DNA of 19,379 bases from Bradyrhizobium sp. GTDB taxonomy: Bacteria; Pseudomonadota; Alphaproteobacteria; Rhizobiales; Xanthobacteraceae. Shown here in pieces: positions 1 to 8,086 of the stretch. The notes beneath the pieces are model-generated. The model had not been told where the DNA came from, did not search any database, and saw nothing but the letters and a program-made list of their open reading frames with translations. Numbering within the stretch: position 1 is the first letter of the stretch; each line of letters starts with the position of its first letter. The DNA lies in the NCBI GenBank assembly GCA_028290305.1, contig JAQGKC010000254.1, forward strand, positions 1 to 19,379, read 5' to 3'. The translations under genes were made by a program, and so were the position numbers.

Positions 1-478
1 ACGAATCGACGAAACCGTCGCGGTAATCGTCGCTCAAATCCATGATGTTGGCGTAGGTGATTTTGCCGTCCGCATCGGTCATGCGGATGTTGCCTTCGGC
101 ATGAAGCCGTTTGGTCTTCTGATCGTAGATGACCTTGTCGGCCTCGACGCTTGTTCCGTTGTAAAACATCTGCACGTTGCCGACCGCCGACACCCGCGAA
201 TTGTTGTAATCGTAATCCACCTCGACCGCCTGGACGAGCATCTGTCCGTCATTGGCGGTGCGCGGCGGTTTCGGTCGGGGAGGTACCGGGTTGAAGGTAA
301 AGCCTTGCGCCGAGGCGGGCGTGGTCAAGCCAAAGCCGAGCGCGCCGGCAAGAATCAGCCCGGCAACGAGAGCAAGAATGGGTCCACTGGCGGCGGCCAA
401 GCAACTACGATGACGGCGCACGACGGTGCGCCGCCCGAACGCGGGCGACCTGCTCTGGCGGGCGGCGACAACGGCCAC
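1..478 (-). CDS. lptD: LptD, LPS-assembly outer-membrane protein (5' part only)
   Basis: This is the N-terminal part of the outer-membrane protein that receives lipopolysaccharide from the periplasmic bridge and inserts it in the outer leaflet. The gene runs off the left edge, leaving about 159 codons. Reading the minus strand from a GTG at 478 gives a basic N-region (roughly residues 7-24), a hydrophobic stretch (about 33-51) and a likely signal-peptidase site after TPASA (residues 53-57). An OstA/LptA-like domain follows, with YDYNNSRVSAVGNVQM and later DKVIYDQKTKRLHAEGN. The GTG overlaps the lptG stop by one base (TAGTG), which suggests translational coupling. The N-region before the hydrophobic core is unusually long. 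A TTG at codon 27 is an alternative start, and no in-frame ATG precedes the signal peptide. The family assignment comes from the OstA-type pattern and its position after lptF-lptG, usual in alphaproteobacteria. The C-terminal beta-barrel lies outside the window. Confidence 0.88.
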   Translation of the reverse strand, partial: MAVVAARQSRSPAFGRRTVVRRHRSCLAAASGPILALVAGLILAGALGFGLTTPASAQGFTFNPVPPRPKPPRTANDGQMLVQAVEVDYDYNNSRVSAVGNVQMFYNGTSVEADKVIYDQKTKRLHAEGNIRMTDADGKITYANIMDLSDDYRDGFVDS

Positions 479-1575
479 TACCCGTCCTCCTGGTACAGCA
501 AGGCCAAAAAGCCGGTGAGGCCGCCCACGCAGACGGGCAACCACGCCGCAGCGATCGGATGCATCAACTCAGCCTTGCTCAAATCCTCAGTAACTTTCGA
601 GAGCACGTAGAGCAGAAAGCCTGCGCCCACGCCACTCAAAACCATCTTTTGCACGCCGCCGAAGCGGAAGAACCGCAGGCTGACGGCCGCCGCCAGCATG
701 ACCATTGCGGCCAGCAAAAATGGCTGTGCGAGAAGCTTATGGTACTGCAACCGGTACCCGGCAGTCGCAAATCCGGAGCTTTCAGAGGACCGGATATAGC
801 TCGGGAGTTGCCAGAAAGACACAGTCTCCGGCGTGGAGAAACTGTTGCGGACCTGGGCCGGCGTCAGGCTGGTCGCGAGATAGAAACTGTCCTGGTCGAC
901 CGGAGGTCCGTCGAGGGAATATCGCCGGACGGATTTGAACAGCCAGCGGCCTTCCTCGAGCGTTGCCTCTCGCGCTTCGATTCGCTCCTTGAACTGGTAG
1001 TCGGTATCGAATCTGAACACTGTCAGGCCGGTCAGCCGCACGCCCTGCTGCTCGCTACGGGCTGCGTTGATGATGGCCTGACCATCGCTGTTCACCTGAT
1101 TGATCCAGAAGCCGGCTGCGTCCTGTATGCCGCCACCGGGAGCCGAGCCGAACAGCTCCGCCTCCATTTGTTTGGAGACTTCGCGCAAATTGGCGGACAT
1201 CGGGTTGTAGGCGGTCGTTGCTATAATCCCGAGTGCGATCGCACTCGCCAGCGCCGGGGCGATGAACTGCCAGGCGGAAACGCCGGCGGCGCGCGCCACC
1301 ACGAGTTCCAGTCGCCGCGAAAGTGCCAGGTAACAGGTCATCGCTCCGATCAGGATGCAAAACGGCATCATCTTTTCGAGCAATTGCGGCACGCGAAATA
1401 ACGACGTCTCGGCGACCGTGATGGCGGATGCCGAAACCAGCCCCGAGGTCTTCCTGACCATTTCGATGTAATCGACCAGTACCAGAAGCACGAAGATGCT
1501 GGCAAATACGCCGAGCGCCGAGACCACGAAACGGCCGGCAAAATACCGCCCAAGCGTGTTGGTCATCATGCTCAT
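478..1575 (-). CDS. lptG: LptG, LPS export ABC transporter permease
   Basis: LptG is an inner-membrane permease of the LptB2FG complex, which extracts lipopolysaccharide from the inner membrane and pushes it onto LptC/LptA. The product is 365 aa, normal for the family. Hydrophobic segments lie at about residues 15-36, 70-86 and 100-121. A periplasmic region rich in beta-strand pattern occupies the middle, and three more membrane segments end the protein. The motif region RRLELVVARAAGVSAWQF (from residue 87) is the typical cytoplasmic coupling segment. The start chosen is the ATG at 1575, whose ATGA overlaps the lptF stop by four bases. The open frame continues upstream to 1683, but those 36 extra residues lie inside lptF and look like out-of-frame sequence. 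The gene is co-transcribed with lptF and lptD. Confidence 0.95.
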   Translation of the reverse strand: MSMMTNTLGRYFAGRFVVSALGVFASIFVLLVLVDYIEMVRKTSGLVSASAITVAETSLFRVPQLLEKMMPFCILIGAMTCYLALSRRLELVVARAAGVSAWQFIAPALASAIALGIIATTAYNPMSANLREVSKQMEAELFGSAPGGGIQDAAGFWINQVNSDGQAIINAARSEQQGVRLTGLTVFRFDTDYQFKERIEAREATLEEGRWLFKSVRRYSLDGPPVDQDSFYLATSLTPAQVRNSFSTPETVSFWQLPSYIRSSESSGFATAGYRLQYHKLLAQPFLLAAMVMLAAAVSLRFFRFGGVQKMVLSGVGAGFLLYVLSKVTEDLSKAELMHPIAAAWLPVCVGGLTGFLALLYQEDG

Positions 1576-2741
1576 GCTGTGGCCGGTCGTCCCAGAAGCC
1601 GAAGCAAGCGCGCGTTCGATTTGGTGATCGCTTCCAGCAGCGCGGCCGGCGGTTCGATCACGACGCCCCCGATGATGATCCAAAGGCTTGCGCCGATTGC
1701 CGCCGCCAGCATCAGATATTGAACGAGCGGAGCGAGCGGCGATTTCACCGCCATGACGGAGCAGGCGAATCCCGCCATGCGCAGCCCGAACACGGCAAGG
1801 ATGGAGCTGCCGATTGAAAAGTTGCGGCTCTGACGCGTGGTGCGCGGCGTGCCGAGAAAGGCGAAAGTGAGCGCAGCAAATGCAAAGGGATAGATTGGCG
1901 ACATGAAACGGTCATGCAACTCGGCGCGAAACTGCCCGGCCAACTGCATGTAAACCGGATCGTCGGCCGCGGGCGAAAGCAGTTCCCAGAGGTAGCGTTC
2001 GCGGATGCCCAGCGCGACGTCGTGACCCTGATTCGAGAATTTCGACATATCGAATGCATAGCGACCGAACGCCACCAGCGCGGGATCGCGCTTGTCGACT
2101 TCGAAGCGTTCGAGATTTCCGTCCTCGAGAATCAGAAACGAGCCGCTGTCGTTTTTCAGAACCGTTCCATGATCAGCGACGATACTGACGCGCTCCTTTG
2201 GATCGCGGCGGTCATCGACAAAGATGCCGACGAGCAGGCCACCCGGTCGCCGCTCCCGGATGCGGATGGTCAGGTTCTGATCGAGTTGCGCGAAGCGGCC
2301 GGGTTGGAGAATGTTGGCCAGCACATCCGCGGTGATTTCGGCATCCCACTGTTTCAGGCGGCGCATGCCATCGGGGGCGAGGTAGGATGCGATAAAGGCC
2401 ACCATGATCGCCACCACCAGGGTGGCATAGAGGAACGGGCGGAACAGCCGGAACGGCGAGAAGCCGGCCGCATTCATGACGATGATCTCGGAGTCGGTGG
2501 CGAGCTTGTTGAGGGTGTGCGAGATTGCGATCATCAGCGCGATTGGTGCGATGATCAGCACGAGCGCCGGAATCACCAGACTGGTGACGCCCAGAAAGGT
2601 TATGATCGTCTGACCCTGGCTGGTCATCAGGTCGATGCCGCGTAACGCCTGCGTAATCCAGATCACCCCTGTCAGGCTGATCAGAACCAGCGCAAACGAC
2701 GCAAGCGTCGTGCGAAAAATATACTTGTCGATCGACCCCAT
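1572..2741 (-). CDS. lptF: LptF, LPS export ABC transporter permease
   Basis: LptF is the second permease of the LptB2FG lipopolysaccharide extractor and pairs with LptG in the inner membrane. The product is 389 aa. It starts MGSIDKYIFRTTLASF, a typical LptF beginning (short amphipathic segment, then the first membrane helix). Further hydrophobic segments lie at about residues 49-73 and 99-121. The periplasmic beta-jellyroll region covers about 125-270, and three closing helices end near residue 362. HTLNKLATDSEIIVMNAAG (about residues 75-93) is the conserved coupling region. I chose the ATG at 2741. An in-frame start 14 codons upstream (2783) gives residues without family character. The gene is first in the minus-strand lpt operon, divergent from pepA. 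Upstream lies a long inverted repeat (2784-2819) that could affect expression. Confidence 0.95.
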   Translation of the reverse strand: MGSIDKYIFRTTLASFALVLISLTGVIWITQALRGIDLMTSQGQTIITFLGVTSLVIPALVLIIAPIALMIAISHTLNKLATDSEIIVMNAAGFSPFRLFRPFLYATLVVAIMVAFIASYLAPDGMRRLKQWDAEITADVLANILQPGRFAQLDQNLTIRIRERRPGGLLVGIFVDDRRDPKERVSIVADHGTVLKNDSGSFLILEDGNLERFEVDKRDPALVAFGRYAFDMSKFSNQGHDVALGIRERYLWELLSPAADDPVYMQLAGQFRAELHDRFMSPIYPFAFAALTFAFLGTPRTTRQSRNFSIGSSILAVFGLRMAGFACSVMAVKSPLAPLVQYLMLAAAIGASLWIIIGGVVIEPPAALLEAITKSNARLLRLLGRPATA

Positions 2742-2783
2742 CGTTACCGCACGATCCCACCTTGCAAACTGGAACTGCAGCAA

Positions 2784-2819
2784 GCGACCAATCCTGAAGT
2801 CAGGATCCCCTTTGGTCGC
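2784..2819. repeat. Interrupted inverted repeat upstream of lptF
   Basis: On the plus strand GCGACCA (2784-2790) pairs with TGGTCGC (2813-2819). Directly inside it ATCCTGA (2791-2797) pairs with TCAGGAT (2800-2806). The only interruption is a one-sided six-base bulge, CCCCTT (2807-2812). As RNA on the minus strand this would be a 13-14 bp hairpin 43-78 bases upstream of the lptF start. It could be a leader hairpin of the lpt mRNA or an operator. No T-run follows on the minus strand, so a plain terminator is unlikely. Confidence 0.65.
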
Positions 2820-3066
2820 GCTGCCATTGCTCCAGCCGGCTCACTCCCCCTCACTACCATCTCTTTGATCCGTCAACAAAATGGCTGCGCCGTGGCACCC
2901 TTGAGATATGGTTAATAATTGGCATTTGTGGCCTCCCGGCCACGGGGACGCTTGGCAGCGCGGCGGCTGACAGGTCATAGTGCCCCGGACCATGCTCTTG
3001 ACGGATGTGCATCACAGCCAAAGAGAACATCGCCGGGTCCCCGACTCGGCTACAGCCCTGATTTTT

Positions 3067-3072
3067 GGAGGA
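3067..3072 (+). promoter_or_regulatory. Shine-Dalgarno sequence that fixes the pepA start
   Basis: GGAGGA lies seven bases before the ATG at 3080. It settles the start against an in-frame TTG at 3065, which would contain the ribosome-binding site inside the gene. Confidence 0.9.
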
Positions 3073-3079
3073 TTTGCCT

Positions 3080-4582
3080 ATGTCCGACGCCGTCAAGGTC
3101 GGCTTCGTTCCGTTTTCTACCGCCCCGCGCGGCATTCTGGTGGTGTTCTGCGACGATACGTTGAAATTCGGAGCCGCGACCCGCAAGGCGCTAGGCGCGG
3201 TGGTTACGATGGTCGAGCGTGCCGCGGCCACCAACCAGTTCAAGGGAAAGAGCGCATCCACGCTCGACATCCTGGCGCCGGAGGGTCTCAAGGCCTCACG
3301 TCTGATCGTGGTCGGTGCCGGCAAATTATCGGCGATCAAGGACAATGATTTTCTCAAGCTTGGCGGCGCGGCAGCCGGCAAACTGCGCGCCGGCAATGAC
3401 ACCGTGACGATCATCGCGGATCTACCGACGGGAGCCATGAAGCCTGAGCAGGCGGCCGCGGTCGCGTCGGGCGTACGGCTGCGCGCTTATAAATTCGACC
3501 GCTACAAGACCAAGAAAAAGGACGGCGAGGACGCGGCATTGCGCGGTGACGTCTCGCTCGCCGTGGCAGATGTGGCCGCCGCGCGAAAGGCCTTCGCTCC
3601 GGACGCCCACATCGTCGATGGCGTGATCACCGCGCGCGACCTCGTCAACGAGCCGCCCAACGTGCTGTTCCCGGTGGAATTTGCGCGCCGCGCCGGTCAG
3701 TTGCGCAAGCTCGGCGTCAACGTCGAGATTCTCGACGTCAAGGCCATGACGAAACTCGGAATGGGAGCGCTGCTCGGTGTTGCCCAGGGATCCACGCAGC
3801 CCGGCCGGACCGTGATCATGCGCTGGAACGGCGGCAAGCGCGGCGATCAGCCGGTTGCTTTTGTCGGCAAGGGCGTTTGTTTCGATACCGGCGGCATTTC
3901 CATCAAACCCGCCGGAAGCATGGAGGACATGAAGGGCGACATGGGTGGTGCCGCCTGCGTGGTCGGACTGATGCATGCGCTGGCGGCGCGGAAGGCGAAG
4001 GTCAACGTGGTCGGCGCCATCGGCGTTGTCGAGAACATGCCCGATGGCAATGCACAGCGCCCCGGCGACATCGTAACGTCGATGTCCGGCCAGACCATCG
4101 AGATCATTAACACCGACGCCGAAGGCCGGCTGGTGCTGGCCGATGTGCTCTGGTACGTGGCGAAGAAGTTCAAGCCGAAATTCATGGTCGATCTCGCCAC
4201 GCTGACCGGCGCGATCATGGTTGCGCTCGGCACCGAATATGCCGGGTTGTTTTCCAACAACGACGAATTGGCCGAACGGTTGATGGAGGTCGGGATGGCG
4301 ACGGGGGAACGGGTCTGGCGCATGCCGCTCGGTCCGGAATATGACAAGCAGATCGATTCGCAATTCGCGGACATGAAGAACACCGGCACCCGCAACGGTG
4401 GTTCGATCACCGCCGCGCAATTCCTGCAGCGCTTCGTCGACGACACGCCGTGGGCGCATCTCGATATCGCGGGAACCGCGATGGGCGCCCCGAAAACCGA
4501 AATCAATCAAAGCTGGGGTTCGGGTTATGGCGTTCGCCTGCTTGAGCGGCTGGTCGCGGAGTATTACGAAACCAAAAAGTAG
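3080..4582 (+). CDS. pepA: Leucyl aminopeptidase PepA (M17 family)
   Basis: This is a cytosolic, probably hexameric, two-metal aminopeptidase that removes N-terminal leucine and other residues from peptides. The length is 500 aa, typical of bacterial PepA. The N-terminal macro-like domain spans about residues 1-170, and the C-terminal M17 catalytic domain follows. The metal ligands and catalytic residues can be read: K264 and D269 in [12 protein letters not shown]287 in [10 protein letters not shown], and D346 and E348 in the signature NTDAEGRL (344-351). The start at 3080 has a near-perfect Shine-Dalgarno sequence. holC follows after ten bases, the same pair order as I recall from E. coli (pepA-holC). 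Some PepA proteins also bind DNA in site-specific recombination; nothing here shows whether this one does. Confidence 0.97.
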   Translation: MSDAVKVGFVPFSTAPRGILVVFCDDTLKFGAATRKALGAVVTMVERAAATNQFKGKSASTLDILAPEGLKASRLIVVGAGKLSAIKDNDFLKLGGAAAGKLRAGNDTVTIIADLPTGAMKPEQAAAVASGVRLRAYKFDRYKTKKKDGEDAALRGDVSLAVADVAAARKAFAPDAHIVDGVITARDLVNEPPNVLFPVEFARRAGQLRKLGVNVEILDVKAMTKLGMGALLGVAQGSTQPGRTVIMRWNGGKRGDQPVAFVGKGVCFDTGGISIKPAGSMEDMKGDMGGAACVVGLMHALAARKAKVNVVGAIGVVENMPDGNAQRPGDIVTSMSGQTIEIINTDAEGRLVLADVLWYVAKKFKPKFMVDLATLTGAIMVALGTEYAGLFSNNDELAERLMEVGMATGERVWRMPLGPEYDKQIDSQFADMKNTGTRNGGSITAAQFLQRFVDDTPWAHLDIAGTAMGAPKTEINQSWGSGYGVRLLERLVAEYYETKK

Positions 4583-4592
4583 CTGAAATCTG

Positions 4593-5045
4593 ATGACGGA
4601 AGTCCTGTTCTACCATCTGCAGAACATGTCGCTCGAAAGCGTTTTGCCGCCGTTGCTCGAAAAATCGCTGGAGCGCGGCTGGCGGGTCGTCGTGCAGTCG
4701 ACATCGGAAGAGCGCGCCGACGCGCTCGACGCCCATTTGTGGACCTATCGCGACGATTCGTTTTTGCCGCACGCCACATGGCGCGCCAACGACGCGACGG
4801 ATCAGCCGATCGTGCTGGCGGTAGAGGAGGGCAATCCCAACAGGGCCAATGTCAGGTTTTTGATCGACAGCGCGGCCTTGCCCGCGGATTCGAACACCTA
4901 TGAACGGGTGGTCCTGGTCTTCAACGGCGACGATGGCGATGCGCTCGCAGCGGCGCGGGGCGCCTGGACGGATTGCAAGGCGCGGGGATTCGACGTCACG
5001 TACTGGCAAGCCGACGACCGTGGCCGGTGGCAGCGGCGGGAATAG
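4593..5045 (+). CDS. holC: DNA polymerase III chi subunit HolC
   Basis: Chi is the small clamp-loader accessory protein that links DNA polymerase III holoenzyme to SSB at the replication fork. The product is 150 aa. It opens with MTEVLFYHLQNMSLE, followed by LPPLLEKSLERGWRVVVQ and the conserved LDAHLWTYRDDSFLPHATW. It later carries ERVVLVFNGDDGDALAAAR, all typical of HolC. The Shine-Dalgarno sequence is weak, and the start lies ten bases after the pepA stop, so translation probably depends on pepA. Alternative identities are unlikely given both sequence pattern and neighbour. Confidence 0.93.
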   Translation: MTEVLFYHLQNMSLESVLPPLLEKSLERGWRVVVQSTSEERADALDAHLWTYRDDSFLPHATWRANDATDQPIVLAVEEGNPNRANVRFLIDSAALPADSNTYERVVLVFNGDDGDALAAARGAWTDCKARGFDVTYWQADDRGRWQRRE

Positions 5046-5165
5046 CGATCTGCGGCAATTAATGATAATCTGTGGTTTCGGCCCGTGGGTTTGGACATAG
5101 TCACGGTCGTGCCGCAAAGTGATGGTGGGACAACCGCTTAACGCGGGGTAGGGACTTAAGACATC

Positions 5166-5732
5166 GTGCGAGACAAGAACGCTCATCGACAACGACTGCT
5201 GGCGTTGCTGTTGCTTGCCCCTGTCATCTCGGGCTGCGCCGGCGCGTCCGACATGTTCCAGTCCGATCTCCTGTCGAAAGATGCCGAATGGTTTTCGCGC
5301 TCCGGCAGGCTGTTCATCAAGAACGTTTCGATCGAAACCCCGCCCCTGACCCCCAACAAGCCGGTTACGGCCGAAGATCTCGTCAGCGCCCAAGGATTTT
5401 GCCCTGGGATGGCGCCTCCCGGCGCTCCCGGAGACGCCAACGCGCTGACCGAGGGAGCTGCCGGCGCGCCACCTCCCTCGACGACCGGAACCGTGGCGCT
5501 GGGTCATACCGAATGCGACGTCGTGCGCGGCATTGGCGCACCAGACAGCGTCAATCTCTCGAGCAACCCGCGCGGCGACCGGGTCGCGGTCATCAACTAT
5601 TCGCGGGGACAGCGCGCCGGAATCTATACCTTCACAGCCGGACGCTTGTCATCGATCGAGCGTGGACCTGAGCCGGTGGAGCAGCCGAAGGTTGCGAAGC
5701 CCAAGGGCAAGAAGAAGGCCGCGGCGACCTGA
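5166..5732 (+). CDS. Uncharacterised lipoprotein with a BamE/SmpA-like C-terminal pattern
   Basis: The function is unknown. The 188-aa product starts at GTG, directly after an in-frame stop, and has no other plausible start before the signal peptide. It has a basic N-region, a leucine-rich core (about residues 11-20) and a lipobox ISGC with the modified Cys24, so it should be a lipid-anchored envelope protein. Residues 25-75 are polar, 76-110 are rich in Pro, Gly and Ala, and the tail (about 170-188) is lysine-rich. From about residue 113, GHTECDVVRGIGAPDSV and then INYSRGQRAGIYTFTAGRLSSI follow the G-x-T..V...G-x-P .. Y ... F..G.L pattern of SmpA/OmlA (BamE) domains. The fold suggestion is inference. 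The gene follows holC by 120 bases and converges on the ABC-F gene. Confidence 0.75.
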   Translation: MRDKNAHRQRLLALLLLAPVISGCAGASDMFQSDLLSKDAEWFSRSGRLFIKNVSIETPPLTPNKPVTAEDLVSAQGFCPGMAPPGAPGDANALTEGAAGAPPPSTTGTVALGHTECDVVRGIGAPDSVNLSSNPRGDRVAVINYSRGQRAGIYTFTAGRLSSIERGPEPVEQPKVAKPKGKKKAAAT

Positions 5733-5785
5733 TCGTTTGGTCTCTGCGCCTGCAATTCTGCGCCTTCAATCGACTTTGAATCAGC

Positions 5786-7663
5786 TCAGCCGGTCGCTTC
5801 GTCATACTGCGAACTCGCCGCCAGCCATGCTTCCTCGGCCCGCTGCAGGGCACTCTCCGCACCGGCACGCGCCTTGCTAAGCTGGGCCGCCTGTTTCGGG
5901 TCGCGCTTGAACAGGCCCGGCAGCGCGAGTGCGGTGTCGATCTTGGAGATGATACCGTTGATGCGCGCAATTTCGGCCTCGGCGTCCGAAATCTTCTGCT
6001 TCAGCGGCACGCGCTTTTCGCCCTTGTTGCGCTGAGGCTTGTCGCGGCCGTTGCCGCGCTCGTTGCTGTCGCGGTCGCGCGAATTCGTGCGCATGCCGCG
6101 CGCCGACAACACCATGCGCCGGTAATCGTCGAGATCGCCGTCGAAGGTCGTGACGGCATGATCGGCTACGACCCATAATTGATCGGCGCAGGCTTCGATC
6201 AGATAGCGATCATGGGAGACCATGATGATCGCACCGGGAAATTCATTGATCGCTTCGGCAAGCGCAGCACGGCTGTCGATGTCCAGATGGTTGGTAGGCT
6301 CGTCGAGAATGATCATGTTGGGGCCGAAGAATGTCGCGAGCCCAAGCAGCAGCCGCGCCTTTTCGCCGCCCGACAAACTTTTGACGACGGTGTCGCCGGC
6401 CTTGCCCGAGAAACCGATCGCGCCGGTGCGCGCACGCACCTTGGTTTCGGGGGCGTCCGGCATCAGCTTGCGGACGTGATCGTAGGGCGAACCTTCGAGG
6501 TTGAGTTCATCGACCTGATGCTGTGCGAAATATCCGACTGAAAGTTTCTCCGCGCGCGTGACATGGCCGGAGAACGGCGGGAGCTTGTTGGCAAGGAGCT
6601 TGACCAGCGTTGACTTGCCGTTGCCGTTGGAGCCGAGCAGGGCGATGCGGTCGTCGGTGTCGATGCGCAACGTAACGCGATTGAGCACGGGATTTTTCGG
6701 ATCATAGCCGACCGAGACATTATCGACCGCGATGATCGGCGGCGACAGCATCTTCTCAGGCGTCGGAAATGAAATTTCGCGCACATCCCGTGTCACCAGT
6801 GCGGTAACCGGTTTCATCTTTTCCAGCATCTTGACGCGGGACTGGGCCTGACGGGCTTTCGAGGCCTTGGCTTTGAAACGATCGACGAAGTCTTGCAATC
6901 GCTTGCGCTCGTCGGCCTGCCGTTTCGCGTGTTTGGCGTCGAGCATTTCGCGCGTGGCGCGCTGCTCTTCGAACGACGAGTAGGTCCCCTTGTACAGCGT
7001 CAGCTTGCCGCTATCGAGGTGCAGGATCTGATCGACCGAGGTGTCGAGCAGGTCGCGATCATGGCTGATGACGATCACGGTGCGCGGATAGTTCGCAAGA
7101 TGATCTTCGAGCCATAGCGTGCCTTCGAGATCGAGGTAGTTGGTCGGCTCGTCGAGCAGCAGAAGATCGGGCGCCGAGAACAGCGTCGCGGCAAGTGCAA
7201 CGCGCATCCGCCAGCCGCCGGAAAATTCCGAACAGGAGCGCGCCTGGTCGGCGGTGGAAAATCCGAGACCGCTGAGGATCGCGGCGGCGCGGGCAGGGGC
7301 GGAATGGGCGTCAATGTCCACGAGCCGGGTTTGGATGTCGGCGATCCTGGTTGGATCGTGCGCCGTTTCCGCTTCGCGCAACAGCGCCTCACGCTCGAGA
7401 TCGGCCTTCAGCACGACTTCGACGAGGCTCTCCGGGCCGTCGGGAGCTTCCTGCGCGAGACTGCCGACACGCCAGCGTGGAGGAATGCTGATGGTGCCGG
7501 TTTCGGTCGGTAATTCGCCCCGGATCGCGTTAAACAGCGTTGATTTGCCGACACCGTTACGGCCGACGAAGCCAACGCGCGCGCCGGGCACGATCTGCGC
7601 GGAGCCATGATCGATCAAAAGCCGTCCGGCAATCCGGACCGATATGTCGGTGATTGAAAGCAT
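5786..7663 (-). CDS. ABC-F family ATPase (YheS/Uup-like)
   Basis: This is a soluble tandem ATPase of the ABC-F family, whose members act on the ribosome and not in transport. It has 625 aa and two nucleotide-binding domains. Domain 1 has Walker A GRNGVGKST (34-42), signature FSGGWRMRVALA (from 147), Walker B with DEPTNYLD (171-178) and an SHD H-loop (200-202). The charged ABC-F linker runs from about 231 to 305. Domain 2 has GSNGNGKST (344-352), LSGGEKARLLLG (from 430) and DEPTNHLD (454-461). A basic stretch and a coiled-coil tail (about 560-620) end the protein. The signatures FSGGWRMR and LSGGEKARL resemble E. coli YheS most closely, but Uup cannot be excluded, so no symbol is given. Both catalytic glutamates are present. 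The Shine-Dalgarno sequence is weak. The gene converges with the lipoprotein gene. Confidence 0.93.
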   Translation of the reverse strand: MLSITDISVRIAGRLLIDHGSAQIVPGARVGFVGRNGVGKSTLFNAIRGELPTETGTISIPPRWRVGSLAQEAPDGPESLVEVVLKADLEREALLREAETAHDPTRIADIQTRLVDIDAHSAPARAAAILSGLGFSTADQARSCSEFSGGWRMRVALAATLFSAPDLLLLDEPTNYLDLEGTLWLEDHLANYPRTVIVISHDRDLLDTSVDQILHLDSGKLTLYKGTYSSFEEQRATREMLDAKHAKRQADERKRLQDFVDRFKAKASKARQAQSRVKMLEKMKPVTALVTRDVREISFPTPEKMLSPPIIAVDNVSVGYDPKNPVLNRVTLRIDTDDRIALLGSNGNGKSTLVKLLANKLPPFSGHVTRAEKLSVGYFAQHQVDELNLEGSPYDHVRKLMPDAPETKVRARTGAIGFSGKAGDTVVKSLSGGEKARLLLGLATFFGPNMIILDEPTNHLDIDSRAALAEAINEFPGAIIMVSHDRYLIEACADQLWVVADHAVTTFDGDLDDYRRMVLSARGMRTNSRDRDSNERGNGRDKPQRNKGEKRVPLKQKISDAEAEIARINGIISKIDTALALPGLFKRDPKQAAQLSKARAGAESALQRAEEAWLAASSQYDEATG

Positions 7664-7752
7664 GCGGCGTTGTCACCGGAGCCGCCGCCAAACGCAACCG
7701 GTTTGTGGGCGAAATATCGCTTCACCGGTCACATTGCCGAAAATACATTCAG

Positions 7753-7938
7753 CTAGTTCGACGGACGGTTTTCGTTGTCCCGCTTGCGCAATTCATCCAT
7801 CAGATGCTGCAGATGGGACGACAGACGCGAAGATTCGGGACGCAGGCTCCGCTGCAGCTGTTCGCCGACGGCGTCGCAAATCGATCGGCTGGTCTTGCGG
7901 TCGATCTGTTCGCTGTTATCGGTGATTCGGCCGTTCAT
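7753..7938 (-). CDS. Small 61-aa protein with a NepR-like pattern
   Basis: This is a short gene that I cannot name securely. It reads MNGRITDNSEQIDRKTSRSI and continues with CDAVGEQLQRSLRPESSRL and SSHLQHLMDELRKRDNEN. The sequence is hydrophilic with no membrane segment or signal peptide, and it looks like two amphipathic helices. I chose the ATG at 7938, with GCGGAAA nearby as a weak Shine-Dalgarno sequence. The frame continues upstream to 8088, but that stretch has no protein character and spans a hairpin. The arrangement V/I-G-x-Q-L ... about 20 residues ... L-[LM]-x-x-L resembles NepR, the anti-sigma factor of the alphaproteobacterial general stress response. That is a pattern match from memory only, and no phyR or ecfG gene lies in the window. 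It sits 90 bases upstream of the ABC-F gene on the same strand. Confidence 0.55.
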   Translation of the reverse strand: MNGRITDNSEQIDRKTSRSICDAVGEQLQRSLRPESSRLSSHLQHLMDELRKRDNENRPSN

Positions 7939-7994
7939 GACATTTCCGCTTCGTGTCCGTTCCAACGAGGTGACGGAATACCAAGTCAACGGGA

Positions 7995-8009
7995 GGGAAA
8001 TGGTTTCCC
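7995..8009. repeat. Short hairpin upstream of the 61-aa gene
   Basis: GGGAAA (7995-8000), a three-base spacer TGG, and TTTCCC (8004-8009) form a perfect 6-bp inverted repeat 57-71 bases upstream of the start at 7938. It lies in the presumed promoter or leader of that gene. No T-run follows on either strand. It may be an operator or a leader structure, and it is short enough to be chance. Confidence 0.35.
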
Positions 8010-8086
8010 GTCGCGGACCAATTGCGTCCGTTTTAAGTAAACATGGAATGAAACGATAAGCGGGTTCCAGTCGATCGGAATCGAAC

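Larger units (their letters stand above)
2742..3079. promoter_or_regulatory. Divergent intergenic region between lptF and pepA
   Basis: These 338 bases separate the divergent starts of lptF and pepA and hold no credible gene. Both promoters must lie here. The same 9-mer TTGACGGAT, a good -35-like word, occurs once on each strand: plus at 2998-3006 and minus at 2876-2868. Neither is followed at 16-18 bases by a convincing -10 box, so I do not place promoters. An AT-rich patch lies at 2901-2928. The inverted repeat at 2784-2819 is listed separately. A strong Shine-Dalgarno sequence for pepA ends the region. Confidence 0.6.

Noticed and set aside
559..1401. 280-codon plus-strand frame inside lptG
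   Set aside because: Antisense to a clear LptG permease; no hydrophobic or domain pattern of its own.
2868..3006. Two copies of TTGACGGAT on opposite strands as paired promoters for lptF and pepA
   Set aside because: The -35-like words are good, but neither is followed by a credible -10 box at normal spacing, so I did not call promoters.
3422..4510. 362-codon minus-strand frame inside pepA
   Set aside because: Antisense to a complete pepA with all catalytic residues; composition is that of an antisense high-GC frame.
4503..5507. 334-codon minus-strand frame over holC and the lipoprotein start
   Set aside because: It crosses two convincing plus-strand genes, and its residues show no recognisable domain.
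7939..8086. EcfG-type general-stress promoter (GGAAC ... GTT) upstream of the NepR-like gene
   Set aside because: GGAAC words occur on the minus strand, but no GTT lies at the required 16-17 base spacing; one pair is only eight bases apart.
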